Virus record (IMG/VR): IMGVR_UViG_3300020185_002701
Span: 1 to 64,000 of that record
DNA from: a virus
DNA length: 64,000 bases
Reading direction: 5' to 3' (one strand)
Shown here piece by piece: positions 38,051 through 52,100 of this stretch. Position 1 is the stretch's first letter. Each line of letters opens with the position of its first letter. The notes under the pieces are model-generated. The model saw nothing but the letters and a program-made list of their open reading frames with translations, did not search any database and was not told the origin of the DNA. Position numbers and translations under genes: made by a program.

Positions 38051-40105
38051 GTGCCATATATTATTGAGAATGCAAGCGGCGAACCAATAACGATACCTGA
38101 CGGTAGTCTTAACAGTGACTACAGTATCGATCTTATTGGACGTAACTATGAGAATTATGGTCAAGTTATTGCAAAAACCCAAATCGATTTATTAGATAAT
38201 TTCGCCTCTGACGGTACTCCGCCAGCTGATCCAACAAGTGGTCAATTATGGTACGATAAAAACTTTAAAGTGTTGAGATCATACGACGGCACTACGGGTG
38301 CATGGCTGCCAAATCGCCCTCTTGTAGTAAACTCCCCTCCTACAAATATACACGGCCAAAACAAAGCAGGTACAGAATATTTTAACATTGGTACAGGTCA
38401 ATTATATATTAACACGGGCTCTACTGGGTATCAACTAGCAAACAAGCCAGGGGAAATATCCCTACTGTATGATACAAACTCTGAACTAAGCAATCCAACT
38501 TTTTATGGAACCAGTATAAGAAATATCTTCTTAGTTGATACTGATGGAATACCGCGCTCAGTATTAGCATTATATTATAAAAATGATGGTGAAATAACAG
38601 CAAGCGGCTATTATGACGGCGAGCGTATTATTGCATTATATAGTGGACACGAAACTTCTTTTACTGTTGCAGATGCAGTAAGTACTACAGATGGAGATAC
38701 TCATAATTTTCATCCTCAATTCGATATTGTACAAAGTATAGGCGGTATAGGTACTACTATATATCCTGGGATGAATACTCGATTAGACGATCAAACAGTA
38801 GTTAATTCAGCAAGATTATCACAAAGATCTAATGCTGCTTATAATTTAAACACTGGTTCTTATTACCTTGAATTAGTTAACGGACAAATTGAAGATAACG
38901 GTGGTACAAACATTGCTGCTGCTAATGTGTTTCATCATGGTGCAAACACTGTTCCTGTAGTAAGTAATACATATAATTTAGGTAGTACTACTAACCTATT
39001 CTCACAAGGTTATATAAATGATTTAAAAATTGGCAATAGCATTTTATCTAATGGTGGTACATACACCATTGGGTCTCAAGCTGATCCAGTTGATGTTGTA
39101 AGCGCATCTACTATTAATGTCTATACTAATATACTTTTTCCATCAGGCGGAGACATTGCATCAACTAGTGACCGAGTAAACAACATTAGTGCAGCTAACG
39201 TAAACATTCAGGGACATGCTGATATTAATGGCTACAGAATGCCTGCTAGTACTGGTACTAACGGTCAGCTTATGTATTTAAATAATGTAACTGGCGGAAG
39301 TGAATTTGCAGACCCTATAAGTAATATTAAATATGTTACTAGCAGTAATGGTAGTATTGATGTAGTAGAATCATCTTCGACAGAAACACCAATTGGTAGT
39401 TTATCATTAAATGTTAGATCATTAGATTTTCAATCAAATGTTAATTATACAAGAGAATTAATTTCTATTGCAACAGCATCAAATACTGCACTAGAGTATA
39501 ATAATACTACGGGCGAAATTAGTTTTATTAGAACAACACCGTTTGATAATCTAGTTCCTGCTACGCATTTCTTATTACTACAAGGTACTACCAGCCAAAC
39601 AGCAACAGGGGTTAAGACGTTTACGGCAAGAGCAGATTTTCCAGCAGGAATAGATATATCAAAAAATATTCGATACGGTGCATCCGCAGATTTTCCAGCA
39701 GGAATACCTACATCAACGACAAATTTAGTTTTTAACACTCGCGACGATAGCACTGCTACAAATCATAGCATAACGTTTTCAAAGAAAGGCGACATTACTG
39801 CATCAGGCGACATTACTGCATTTAGTGATTTAAGACTAAAAGAAAATTTAGAACCTATTACCGATGCAGTATCAAAAGTTAAAGCAATTACGGGATACAC
39901 ATACACATTGATAGGAGATTCGGTTAAGCACACAGGAGTTATTGCACAAGATGTAGAATCAGTACTACCAGAAGTTGTTCACACTGGCGACGATCCTGAC
40001 GGGACAAAGAGTGTTGCATACGGAAATATGGTGGGATTGTTAATAGAAGCAATAAAAGATTTATCTAATGAAATAGACGCTCTGAAACAACGACTCGGCG
40101 ATTAA
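38051..40105 (+). CDS. Tail fibre protein with C-terminal S74 intramolecular chaperone
   Basis: A 684-aa fibre starting with GTG, supported by the ribosome site AAGAGGATT. The N-terminus (DLIGRNYENYGQVIAKTQID, then LLDNFAS and GQLWYD) is the virion-attachment type common in marine T4-like fibres. The middle is a low-complexity beta fibre rich in Asn, Thr and Ser. The last 100 residues are a Peptidase S74 domain: SDLRLKENL with the Ser592/Lys597 dyad, GVIAQDVESVLPEVV and KSVAYGNMVGLLIEAIKDL. Members of this family trimerise the fibre and then cleave themselves off. A short in-frame duplication lies just before the chaperone. The N-terminus is paralogous to the fibre at 52525. Confidence 0.88.
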   Translation: MPYIIENASGEPITIPDGSLNSDYSIDLIGRNYENYGQVIAKTQIDLLDNFASDGTPPADPTSGQLWYDKNFKVLRSYDGTTGAWLPNRPLVVNSPPTNIHGQNKAGTEYFNIGTGQLYINTGSTGYQLANKPGEISLLYDTNSELSNPTFYGTSIRNIFLVDTDGIPRSVLALYYKNDGEITASGYYDGERIIALYSGHETSFTVADAVSTTDGDTHNFHPQFDIVQSIGGIGTTIYPGMNTRLDDQTVVNSARLSQRSNAAYNLNTGSYYLELVNGQIEDNGGTNIAAANVFHHGANTVPVVSNTYNLGSTTNLFSQGYINDLKIGNSILSNGGTYTIGSQADPVDVVSASTINVYTNILFPSGGDIASTSDRVNNISAANVNIQGHADINGYRMPASTGTNGQLMYLNNVTGGSEFADPISNIKYVTSSNGSIDVVESSSTETPIGSLSLNVRSLDFQSNVNYTRELISIATASNTALEYNNTTGEISFIRTTPFDNLVPATHFLLLQGTTSQTATGVKTFTARADFPAGIDISKNIRYGASADFPAGIPTSTTNLVFNTRDDSTATNHSITFSKKGDITASGDITAFSDLRLKENLEPITDAVSKVKAITGYTYTLIGDSVKHTGVIAQDVESVLPEVVHTGDDPDGTKSVAYGNMVGLLIEAIKDLSNEIDALKQRLGD
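39632..39706 (+). repeat. 21-bp direct repeat, in frame, before the S74 domain
   Basis: The same 21 bases, encoding ADFPAGI, occur at 39632-39652 and 39686-39706, exactly 54 bp (18 codons) apart. This points to a recent small duplication in the fibre shaft. Confidence 0.8.
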
Positions 40106-40121
40106 AGCAAGGATTTTTTTG

Positions 40122-43100
40122 ATGGTACATAGAGAATACAATGTCATTGTACATAAAGATGTGGATTTAGCTGAGCTAGAACAAGAACTGTGTGCTGCAT
40201 TTGGTAACGAAACGATCCCTGATCGTGAAGTAGAAATTGTTGATCCAAGATATAAAAATCCACGTATTACTAGTTTTAATCTCAGTGATGACGAAGCTGA
40301 ACAGTTACGTGCAGATCCTAGAATACTAGAAGTAGAAATTCCACCACTTCAACAACCAGGTATGATTGTTGAAAGATTTGTAGTGACTACCCAATCAGGA
40401 GATTTTGATAGAAGTAGTAGTACTGCTGATGATCATGTTAACTGGGGTTTACGTAGAGTTATTGAAACTACCAATACATTTGGTGGTAGCACAACTATTG
40501 CAGGGGATTATAGTTATAGCAGAGATGGAACCGGCGTCGACTTTGTAGTAATGGATAGCGGAATACAAGCCGATCATCCTGAATTCGAAGACGCAGATGG
40601 AAATAGTCGTGTAAGACAAATTGATTGGTATGATGCTGCTGATATTCCAGGAACTATGCCAACTAATTTTTACACTGACTTTGAGGGACATGGAACACAT
40701 TGCGCCGCAATTGCTGCTGGTAAAACATATGGATGGGCTAAAAACGCAGATATATATTCGTTAAAAATGGCAGGACTAGAAGGACCAACAGATCCTAATA
40801 ATGGTATTAATTATTCAGTAATATTTGACCTTGTTGTAGCATGGCATAATCGTAAAAACAATCCTGCTGATCCTATCTACACTGGACGTCCTACAGTAAT
40901 GAATATGAGCTGGGGGTTTCTTTACCAGAACGAAAATGAACCAGATTCCGGTGAATACAGGGGTACACCGTGGACATTTGGAGATCCCGGATACACGGTA
41001 GGCACGACGCTGTGGAATAGCACAGGGATAGTACCAAAATTAGGAAATGCCACATCAGGTTATAGGTATAAATTACCAGGTAGCAATACTAGTGCGAACA
41101 CAGACATTGACACTATTGCATCAGCAGGAATAATAGTAACAATTTCAGCAGGAAACAACTATTATAAAAATACTCTACCAGGCGATGTAGAGTACGATAA
41201 TTCAGTTTCGTGGGGTGCCATAACAAGATTTTATCATCGACAGGGATCTCCTTACAGCCCTGATGTTTTTTTTGTAGGAAGCATAGACACAGATCAAATA
41301 TTAGACGGCACTTATAAAGACCGTGTAGCTTCGAGCAGCACCAGAGGTCCAGCAGTAAACATATTTTCTCCAGGCGATAGCATAGCAAGTGCTACTTCTA
41401 CAGTTAATTCGTATGCAAGTTTAGATGTTTATAATTATATTCCAGACACTAATTTTAGAATGGTAGAACTTGGCGGTACTAGTATGGCCGCACCACAGGT
41501 GGCAGGCATAGCAGCATTACATTTGCAAGCTAATCCTAATTTAACACCAGCACAAATACAAGACCGGATTATAAACGATAACAGTTATAATGTAATGTAC
41601 AGTACAGGATCAGACACTGACTATACAGCGTTCACTAGTTCACTCCTGGGCGCTGCTGGTAATGTTGTATATTCTAAATATTCTATAGACGTTAACGAAT
41701 CACTAAGTGATATTACTTTGAGCAATCCTTCATTAGTGACTACAAATTTAAACCAGCCAGCAACTATTAATTTACGGGATTTAACAAGCAACGTAGCTGT
41801 AACAAATTTTCGTGAATTTACGGTTACTACTACGCCAACCAACGGCACGGTTACTTTAATTGATCCATCCCAAGGCACAGTGGAATATACTCCAAATAAT
41901 AGTTATACTGGGCCAGACAATTTTTCTTTTACCTTAAAAAATAATTTAGGTAATGTTAGCACTAATCAATCTGATGTTTCTGTGCAAGTTGGTAGCGGAC
42001 AACTCGTAACAGTAGCCGATGATTCTTTTACTACATTTGGATTAGAAACCACAGTACTTGATGTTTTAGCAAACGATGGTATAAATGCTAATGTATCCAC
42101 AGTGGTAGTTGATACTAGTCCTTCTAATGGCACAGCATCTCCAAACATAGATGGTACAATTGATTATACATCGAGCATAAGATACGGACTAGATTCTTTT
42201 ACGTACACAGTAGATAGTACCACTGACGTAACTAGCGATATTTCAAATGTTACAGTATACATAAATCAGAGAGTAGCTGTTTCAGATTTCTCGTTTGAGG
42301 CAAGTAGCCCTGGTACATCAACAATACCTGTACTAAAAAATTCTACAAGTTACGATCCTCATTTTGCAAATGTTAGAGCTATTTACAATTTTATATCTCC
42401 CAGTTTAGGCACAGCAGCCAGTGCTACCGGCAGCACTTATCTCGGTAATATTACTCCAGTTGGCTCGTCGATAGAATTTGTAACCACTGGTGGCGAACAT
42501 GATCTTGGCAGCTTATATTTTGGAGATAAGGATTTTCATACAGGAGCATCAATCGATTCTACAAATTTAGCTGCTAGTAATTTCTTTACAAGTCCTGAGT
42601 GGACTGTGGAATGGAGCTTTAAAATATCTAGTAGCAGTGTTACTGGTACGCAATCGATGATGTGTGCTAAAAGCGTTAACAACGGTCCGTTACGTGTATT
42701 TTTTAACGGCACAGGTTTAACATGTTTAGTTAATTCCTCTAGTTCTATTATTAGAAATTTTCAAGGATTAACTGGCTGGGTCTATGACGATTGGAACAAA
42801 ATTGCAATACAACGAAATAATGATTCGTTAGCTGTGTTTATAAACGGAGTACTAGTAAGAGAAAGTTCTACTGGTACAAGTCTTAACAATATATCTGAAA
42901 CAGACAGTATTATATATCTCGGTAGAGATGCATTTAGTACCACCACATATAAACTTAACGATTGTTACATGGATAACATTCGATTTACTGCATCTGCAAG
43001 ATACGATATAGCAGATAGTTATTATCCTGCGACACAGACATTTGCCACTAGTAATTCTGATTTAGCAAACGTCAGCACATTAACAATTGCAGAACAACCT

Positions 43101-46100
43101 ACTTACGGTACCGCAGTACTTGATTTAGGAAATGCTGCAATATTATACACAGCTGACGAAGGATATGTAGGAGCAGACTCTTTCAAATATAATGTAACTA
43201 GCCTTAATCCAACACTGAGCGGCAATGCAATTGTTACGCTTGAAGTATCAGGTATAGGAACGTATGATACAATGCTGGTTTCTCCTGCATCAGTAGACGA
43301 AGACGGTAGCACAGTAACATTTACTATTAATACTGCATTTGTATTAGATGGTACCACTGTTGGATATACTGTAGGCGGTACTGGCATAACAGTTGATGAT
43401 ATCAGTTTGGGTAGTTTAACTGGAACAATTAATGTAAATTCTAATCAAGGCACACTAGCATTACAGGTGTTAACTGATAACTTAACTGAGGGTGCTGAAA
43501 CACTTACTTTGACACTAGATGCAACTGACAGTGCGGGATGGGCAACAAACAGTTTAAGCAATGTATTACTAATTAATGATACCAGCCTAAGTAAAATATA
43601 TGATTCATTAGATGTTTCGCCTGTATCGGTAGACGAAGACGGCAGTAATGTAACATTTACAGTTAATACCACTAATGTAACAGATGCTACAACAATTGGT
43701 TACACCATAAGCGGTACTGGTATAACAACTAACGATATTAGTTTAGGCAGTTTAACAGGTTCTATAACTATTACAGCAAACGAAGGTACACTAGAATTCC
43801 AGGTGTTAGCCGACACGTTTACGGAAGGTCCAGAAACCTTAATTTTAACACTAGATGCTAATGATAGTTTTGGTACTAGTACAGGATCACTGAGTAATAC
43901 TGTAACCATCAATGATACTAGTGTAACAGCAGGAGTTTATAACACCTCAACTTTTAATATTAACAGTGTTAACGAAGACTCAGACGGGGACAACACTGAT
44001 GTAATATTTACTGTGAACACTACAGCAGTACTTGATGGGACCACTGTTGGTTATACTATTAGTGGTGCTGGAATCACAGTTGATGATATCAGTTTGGGCA
44101 GTTTAACTGGTAATATTACTATCAACAGTAATACAGGTAATGTGTCTTTCAATGTAATTGCTGATAATTTAACAGAAGGAAACGAAACTTTAATCTTAAC
44201 CCTGGATGCAACAGATAGTGCAGGATGGTCAACAGGCGGGTTAAGTGACACTGTGTTACTTGTTGATACCTCAGTTAATGATCCTATATATGATAATGTA
44301 TACTTTAATTTAACTAACGTTGACGAAGATTCGTCAACACAAGTAGTTTTCACAGTAGATACTAGTTACGTAATAGACGGAACTACAATTGGTTATACTG
44401 TAGGCGGGACAGGAATTACTGTTAATGATATAAGTTTAATATCTCTAACCGGAGATTTTACAATAATCAATAATACTGATAGTATTGATTTTACTGTAAA
44501 TACAGATAGTTTAACAGAAGGAAACGAAACTTTAACGATTACGTTGGACGCACAAGACTCTGTTGGAACTAACACAGGTAGTTTAGCAAATAGTATTATT
44601 TTAAACGACACCAGCCAATCACCGCTGCCCGGCACACCTACTTATAACACAGTAGGTTTTAATTTTCCTACTGTTAACGAAGATGGCACAACTATTGTTA
44701 TTTTTACAATTAATACCACTGACGTTGTGTCAGGAACAACAGTACCTTACACAATCAGCGGCGGCGGCATTACAACTGATGATTTAAATCTTAACTCTTT
44801 AACAGGCGATATAGTTATAGTTCAAGGTAACATAGGGCAACTTGCGTTTACAGTAAACCAAGACTTCTTCACAGAAGGACCAGAAATATTAACTGTAACA
44901 CTTGGTGCTACAGACAGTAACGGCGACCCAACTGGATCATTATCGGGGCAGGTAACATTAATTGACACTAGCAAAACCCCTGCCTACTTGTCTGCTGCGT
45001 TTGATGTAGATAGCATAACAGAAAATGGAACAGATTTTGCAGTGTTTAGAGTTGATACTGAAAACGTAGCTGTCAATACTGAAATTGGATATGTAATAAC
45101 AGGTGTTGGCAGCGGAGATATATCAGTCCCGCTAACAGGCAATATATTTATTAACAATACAGACTACGGCATACTTGCATTTACTGCCACAGAAGACTTT
45201 ACAACAGATGGCAATATGACTGCTACTGTTACACTAGTAGCTCAGGATAGTTTTGGTACATTTACTGGAGGACTAAGTGACAGTGTTATAATTATTGACA
45301 CTAGTAAAACACCAAATACTCCGCCTACTGCTACCAGTGTAAATACATCTACTGGAGAATCGACAACAATCATCATAGATTTATCAGGTAATATTTCCGA
45401 TAGCGGCCCATTTTCGGGACTAACTGCATTAAATATTGTTACACCTCCGGATTTTGGTACTGCAAATGTAACTTTTAGTTTACCTGATGCTTACATTACA
45501 TATACCCCTAATCCTGGTTTCTATGGCACAGACATAATTGCATATAACGTAACTGACAACGAGGATACAGACAGTAATACTGCATTTGTTACTATTAGAG
45601 TTTTTCAAGCACCAATTGCTGCTAATAATACAGTAACAATGAATCAAGCGGAAGTAGAAACTTTTGATATTTTATCAAATGATTCCCCCGGCGAAGGCGC
45701 CTTAGTTCCAACATTAACTGTTATTGAAACAGTGCCTAGCAACGGTACTGTGATTAATAATTTAGACGGCACAATTACTTATACTCCGTTTTCACAGTTC
45801 TTTGGTCTTGATACTCTAACATATAATGTTACAAATAGCAATAACGCTACCAGTCTGACACCTGGCACAGTATTTATTACTGTAAATCAAGCAGATCCAC
45901 CGGTAGCAGAGGACGACGAATTCATTGGGCTTGTTAATACTGCATTTAATATAAACGTAGTATCTAATGACCTTACAGGAAATGATCCAATAGATTTAAA
46001 CACATTGATTATAACAGTTCCTCCAGTAAACGGCGCAGCAATTTATTTAAATGATGGTACGATTACGTATACACCAAATACAGGATTTATTGGCGTAGAT

Positions 46101-49100
46101 ACCTTATCATACACAATAAGTGATACTGTTGGTAGAACTTCTAATCCTGCTAATGTGACCATTACAATATCAGGTCCTGATGCATTGTTATTACACACTG
46201 TGAATAACGAAAATGCATATGGTTCTTCAGTTGGTGATAATTTTGGTGAAGTGGTAGCAATGTCCGATCGATATAGTATAGTAGGCGCACCAAACGAAGA
46301 CGATGATAATGGTACTAGTTCAGGTAAAGCATATATATTTAATAATACAACTGGCGAATTACTGCACACATTAGTAAATCCTAATCCTGACAATTTAAGT
46401 ATAAATGATTATTTTGGATCCGCTGTAGGAATAACAGACAACTATGCTATTGTAGGTTCTTACGGCGAAGATGCTACCACTGGTGTAAGCCCTGGAAGGG
46501 CATATATTTATAATGCTTTTACTGGCTTACTACTGCATACAATATCTGATCCTAGCCCACCTTACGAGTTTAATAACTTTGGTCAAACAGTCGCAATAAC
46601 AGATAATTATTTCATAGTGGGCGACCCTACTTTTACCCAAGGTGGCGCAAGCAGTGGCATAGTGTATGTTTATGACCTCGCAACTGCTACACTGCTGCAT
46701 ACAATAATTAATCCTAATCTCTATTATTCAGGCTCGGGAGACCGTTTTGGTAGTGCAATAGCAATGACAGATACTTATTTTGTTGTGGGTGCTCCTGGCG
46801 AAGACGCGACTGTCGCACCGCTAGGCGATACTGGTATAGCGTATATATACAATACAGTCACTGGCGCACAATTGTACACGTTAGAAAACCCTGCTAACCC
46901 TGGCACACAAGACCTCTTTGGTTCTTCAGTAGCAATAACAAATGATTATGCAGTAATTGGCGCACCAAGAGCCACTGGAGATTCTCTAACCTATTCTGGA
47001 ATTCAGTGGGGCGCTGCTTATATTTTTAACACTAGCACCGGTGCACTATTGCACACTCTAGATAATCCCGAAGAAAGCGCCCTTCCAATGTTTATGGGCT
47101 CTTCAGTAGCAATAGACAATGTCCGAACTTTAGTTTCCGTTCCAGACGGCAACAATCAAACAGGCATAGTGCATGTTTATGATACAGCAACTGGCAGTTA
47201 TCTTTATGCTATAGTTGATCCTAATGCCGATATAAACAGTAGATTTGGCAACTACGTTGGATTATCAGATAACTATAGCATAGTCACTTCGCCTGGATCA
47301 GTATTAGGCGGTATTGAAGGAGCAGTATATATATTTCTCACTACTGTAGGAATAAACACAGCGCCAATATCAGTAAATGATTCAATAACCACATTCGAAA
47401 ATGATACTGTCATTATAGATGTGTTGGCAAACGATATAGATTTAGAAAATAACATTAGACCTAGCACAGTAAGAATGACTAGTACTCCGCTTAATGGTAC
47501 TGCAATTGTCCAACAGAATGGTACTATTCAATATACTCCAGCATTTGGTTATACGGGACTAGATTCGTTTACATATAAAGTATCAGATGTTTATAACCTT
47601 CCTGCTTCAAACGCTACAGTCTCAGTAGATATTCTGCAGCTACCACTAGCTGTCAACGATTCAGTAACTATAGAAAAAAACACTATTGCAGAAATCAACT
47701 TACCCAGTAACGATATAGGAGCCAGTATAGATCCGTCTAGCGTAACAATTATTTCTTTACCTTTGAATGGTATAGTACAGTTAGACCAACCTACAGGCAA
47801 TGTGGTTTATGTACCTAACACAAACTGGGTGGGCACTGATACTTTTCAATACACAATAAAAAATACCTTTGGGAATATTAGTACTAATATTGGAACAGTA
47901 ACAATTATTGTTGAACAACCACCCGGCGACGGAAACATAATATCAATTCAAGGTAATCAGTTTGATCAATTTGGTACTGTAGTTGACAAGCCGGTTGATG
48001 TAGAAGAATTTTCGGATAAACTAGCTCCAGTAATTGACACCGATATACAGTCATTTCCTGTTAGTTTCTTTTACGATAATCCAACATTGTTATACAGCGC
48101 AACGTCAAAGCCTACATATAAATGGGCAGGTTATAATCCCAGTGTTTATCCAAGGAAAAAGGTAACAGACAGGATACCGTTTAAGTGGAGTGATATGGTT
48201 GGATACCAGAATTATTATCTACCATTCCCTGATCCAGTAATAAAAATTACTAATCTTGGTGATGTTTCAGGTTACACTAATGATACTGAAAGCCTTATCG
48301 CATCTTCTGCAACTATTAGTGTGGATTGGCAACAATCTTCATGGCCTATTCCACCAAGACCTAGTCCATCTCAATATCAGTATACACGGTCTGTAACATT
48401 CACCTGGTACCGAGACGGAGTATTCTTATCAAGAGAAACAAAAGTTAATGATTCAGTGTTTACTGTCAGTTCTCCGCCTTTATTACCTCTTGGTGATGCA
48501 AAAAACTATAACATAAGACTAGACGTTATAGCAATACTGTATGGTCCAGATGACAGAGTAGTTCCTTTTAAGAACGATGCATCTTTTGCACATGCTAGTA
48601 GCAGTAAAATATCCAATGCTGCATTTAAAGTATCTACATATCAACCATCAGCATCAGCGTTAACAACTAGTGTGCTGCCAATAAAACCTAATTCTACTGG
48701 TACTCAGTATGTAACAGTGTATAGAAGATTTGTTGATGATACGCTTATAAGTACAATTGGAAACTCAGTTACTTTTGGCTCATTTAAAAGAGGATATATT
48801 TATCCCAACTTTGATTCTGCTCCAGGAAGAACTCCTGACAATTACGTAGATTACGAATGGCAGAGACGTATCGATCCTGGCAAAGAATGGTTTGCTGAAA
48901 ATCTTACTGACAACACGCAGTTCTATTGGGACGCTGGCAGTAACGACGGCTTGGGTGGCAGCCAAGATTTAAACGGACATCAAATTAGATTTAGAGCAAG
49001 GGCAAGACAAGAGTTAAATGATCCAGATCAGACGATCACTGGAGATTGGGCAACCACTAGTCCTATAACTGTGCAATATTTTACAGAATACTATGTACCA

Positions 49101-52100
49101 ATATTCAGTTTAGGTGGTGTTACTAGCGCAATAAAAGGCGGGGAAATATTAGCAGTGTTTACCCCATACAATATGGGTGCTGGAGCCACTACTTACTACT
49201 GGCGTATAGTTCCTCTTGGAGCATTTGCAAACGAGTTTGTCACAGACAGTGGAAGTTTTAGTTTAGATGAAAATTTATATTATGATGGAAGTAGACCTAT
49301 CGATCATAGACAAACTATAACAAGTCTGGTTAACGTTGGTGATACTGTGGATCGAACTTATTCTATAGAATTTTTTACAAATTCTGGTTACACAGGCGAT
49401 CCTATTTTTGCAGACACGTTAACCACAGTATCTTCTGTACCAGCATACAATATTCAGGCACGATGGTTAGGGTCCAACGGCAAAAATTATACTGGTAATA
49501 TTGATAAATGGGAAGTATATGTTAGAGAAGAATCTGTTGTAGATTTGTTTGACATACAAATTAAAAACTTGCCGTACAAAGTTGGTGACATTGTTTACTT
49601 GCAAAATGATCGCATAGTAGGAGATGGAACTAGTGCTAATGATATTTACTTTAGAAAAAATAGTAATCAAGCATGGGCAAAATATAACAGCGGAACTAGA
49701 GTAGCAGTAGAATGTTATAATGTAACAGTAACTGACACAGATTATATTGCCCACTTTGCTATACAATTTAAAGGCGAAGACGATTCACCATTGGGCGGTA
49801 GCGCTGCTAATTATGAACTGTTTAATTTTACATTCTATAATGCTGCGGTTGCTGGAACAGCACTAGTAGACTTTACGGCTAGAATTTACGACAATGTAGA
49901 ATTCTTCTTTGCTATTACTAGCGAATTAGAAGCATCTGAGGTAACTTATTATACTATTAATAATGTATTATCTCAAACTGGCGACGGTTACGTTAAATGG
50001 AAATCGTATGACATTGCTTCTAATACAGGTAATAACGATCATTATTTTTTAAATCCAGGTACGTATGCACTAGAAGATTTAACTTTCTTTTATCAGTGGG
50101 AGCGTATACAGGATGGCAAGTGGACCTCTTTTAGAAACGATCTAGGTGGTTCTGACTGGGTTAATAAGACATCTAGCGCTTATTATTTGGGGAGCGGTGA
50201 CGAAGGGTTTTATTTTAATGACATAGGAGATACAACTGTTATCCATAATTGGGCAAACGGTATAGACATACGACAGAGAATAATTATATATAATAATCGA
50301 GGAAAAATTATAGCAGACCAATACAGTAATGTGGTTACCATGAAAATTAATGTAAGCAACACTGCAAGCTCTGTGGGAATCAACAGTATTAGTGTACAAA
50401 ATGCTACAGAAGGTAGCACTACTTATACTCTAACAATTAACAGCAAAGGAATGATAGGAAAAGGAGTTCGTGTACAACTAACTAACAATAATTTCTATCA
50501 CACATCAACAGATTTTTATACTTTAATAAAAAGAAATACTACAAATGTGCGCTTAAATGATCTTATTCCACAAAAATATTACAATACTGCGGCCACAGAA
50601 ACTATAACTGTGACTGCTCCTGCTGGAACTGCTGCTGCTGGGTACGAAAGTAAATCTACAACATACACTATTGCGCAAGCGCCCATGGAGTTTGTGTTTG
50701 GAAAAGTTGATTATACTTCAGGCGGAAGCACTCTTGAGAAAGGGTTTGGTCAGAGCACTGCGATAACAAGTGAAGAAGGCGGTGTGTTAAACTTCCGAGG
50801 CTTCTTTAATAACGTACCGCCAGGAGAAGACATTATATTAGAGTTCTACGCATTCACTGATGATGGCTCACTTGTGCCTAACGCTAGCATAGTAAACTTA
50901 ATAAGCGGTACTGATGGTTTAGGCAGTCTTGATAAACCTTATAAAACAGGAACAATAACATATCCTTATGTTCCAGCAAATAGTTTGGTTAAAAGAAATC
51001 AATCATATCTAGCAAAAATGGAAGGATTAACTTTAAAATATGATCCTAGTTCCTTTGACACGTTTAAAGGAAATTGGCGAGTTACTACTACGCCGAATAG
51101 ATTAGTAGACATCACTGGATCAATTAAAAGTGTTAACACTTTGCCTGTGCCATGGAGTCCATCAGGACAAGATATCAATGTTATTGCTTCTGAAAATATA
51201 AAAGAAGATGGTACAACTGCTAATCCTGTACTACAAGGATACGTGTTTTTCTGGGGTATAAGTTCAGCGCCAGCAGGAACAACCATTTACTGGAGAATAA
51301 ATTCTAGTAAAACTACTGCTGTAGCTGGTGTTAATTATGACGGTACACAAAATAACGCAACACTGACCACAGATGCGAGTGGTGTCGCATTTCAAAATAA
51401 GCCAGGAGTTAGACAAGACGGTGACCCAACAGCTCCTTTGTTTTTCCCTGTAATTAATGACGGAACATACGCTGTAACAGATCCTGTGATAGCAGTAGAC
51501 ATGTCATTTTACAGTGATTTTAGAACGTCGTACACTGCATCAACTAAGATACTTAATGTTAATCCAGCGCCAATACCTGCTCCCACTGTCAATTTAGCAC
51601 AAGCGTATAGTACTGGAATATTATGGACTTATATCAATGTACAAAATTTTGCAGTAGGAGATTATCCTACAGGAACAATACTTACATTTATAATAGACGA
51701 TGATGGTACAATAAAGAACATAGCAGGGTCAAAAGGAACAATTACAACTGTAAGTACTTGGTTACCAGCAGGCGAAAGTGCTAGTGATTATGAATGGAAA
51801 GTATCATATAGACATAGTGATAGTGCTCTTGCCGACCAAACTGGTGCAATAATGTATGCATATAATAATGGGTCTACTGGCAATGCTCAATCGTTTAATA
51901 CTTGGTATAGTACTACTGGCTCTCAAATAATATTTTCCAGTGGTGCTCAAGGTGTTAACGCTGATCCTGCAACATCAGTCATGACTATTGAAGTGCGATC
52001 TAAGAGTAATAACGCAGTTAAAGATTCAGATTCAACCTCAATATATTGGCTACCGGGTAGTTATACATTGCCAAGTGAGGATGTACCAGTAGAAGAACAA

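Noticed and set aside
40119-40121. TTG start for the megaprotein
   Set aside because: The adjacent ATG at 40122 has the better ribosome-site spacing.
43103-44635. Series of minus-strand frames over the Calx-beta-like repeats
   Set aside because: They repeat only because the sense-strand repeats do; no independent start signals.
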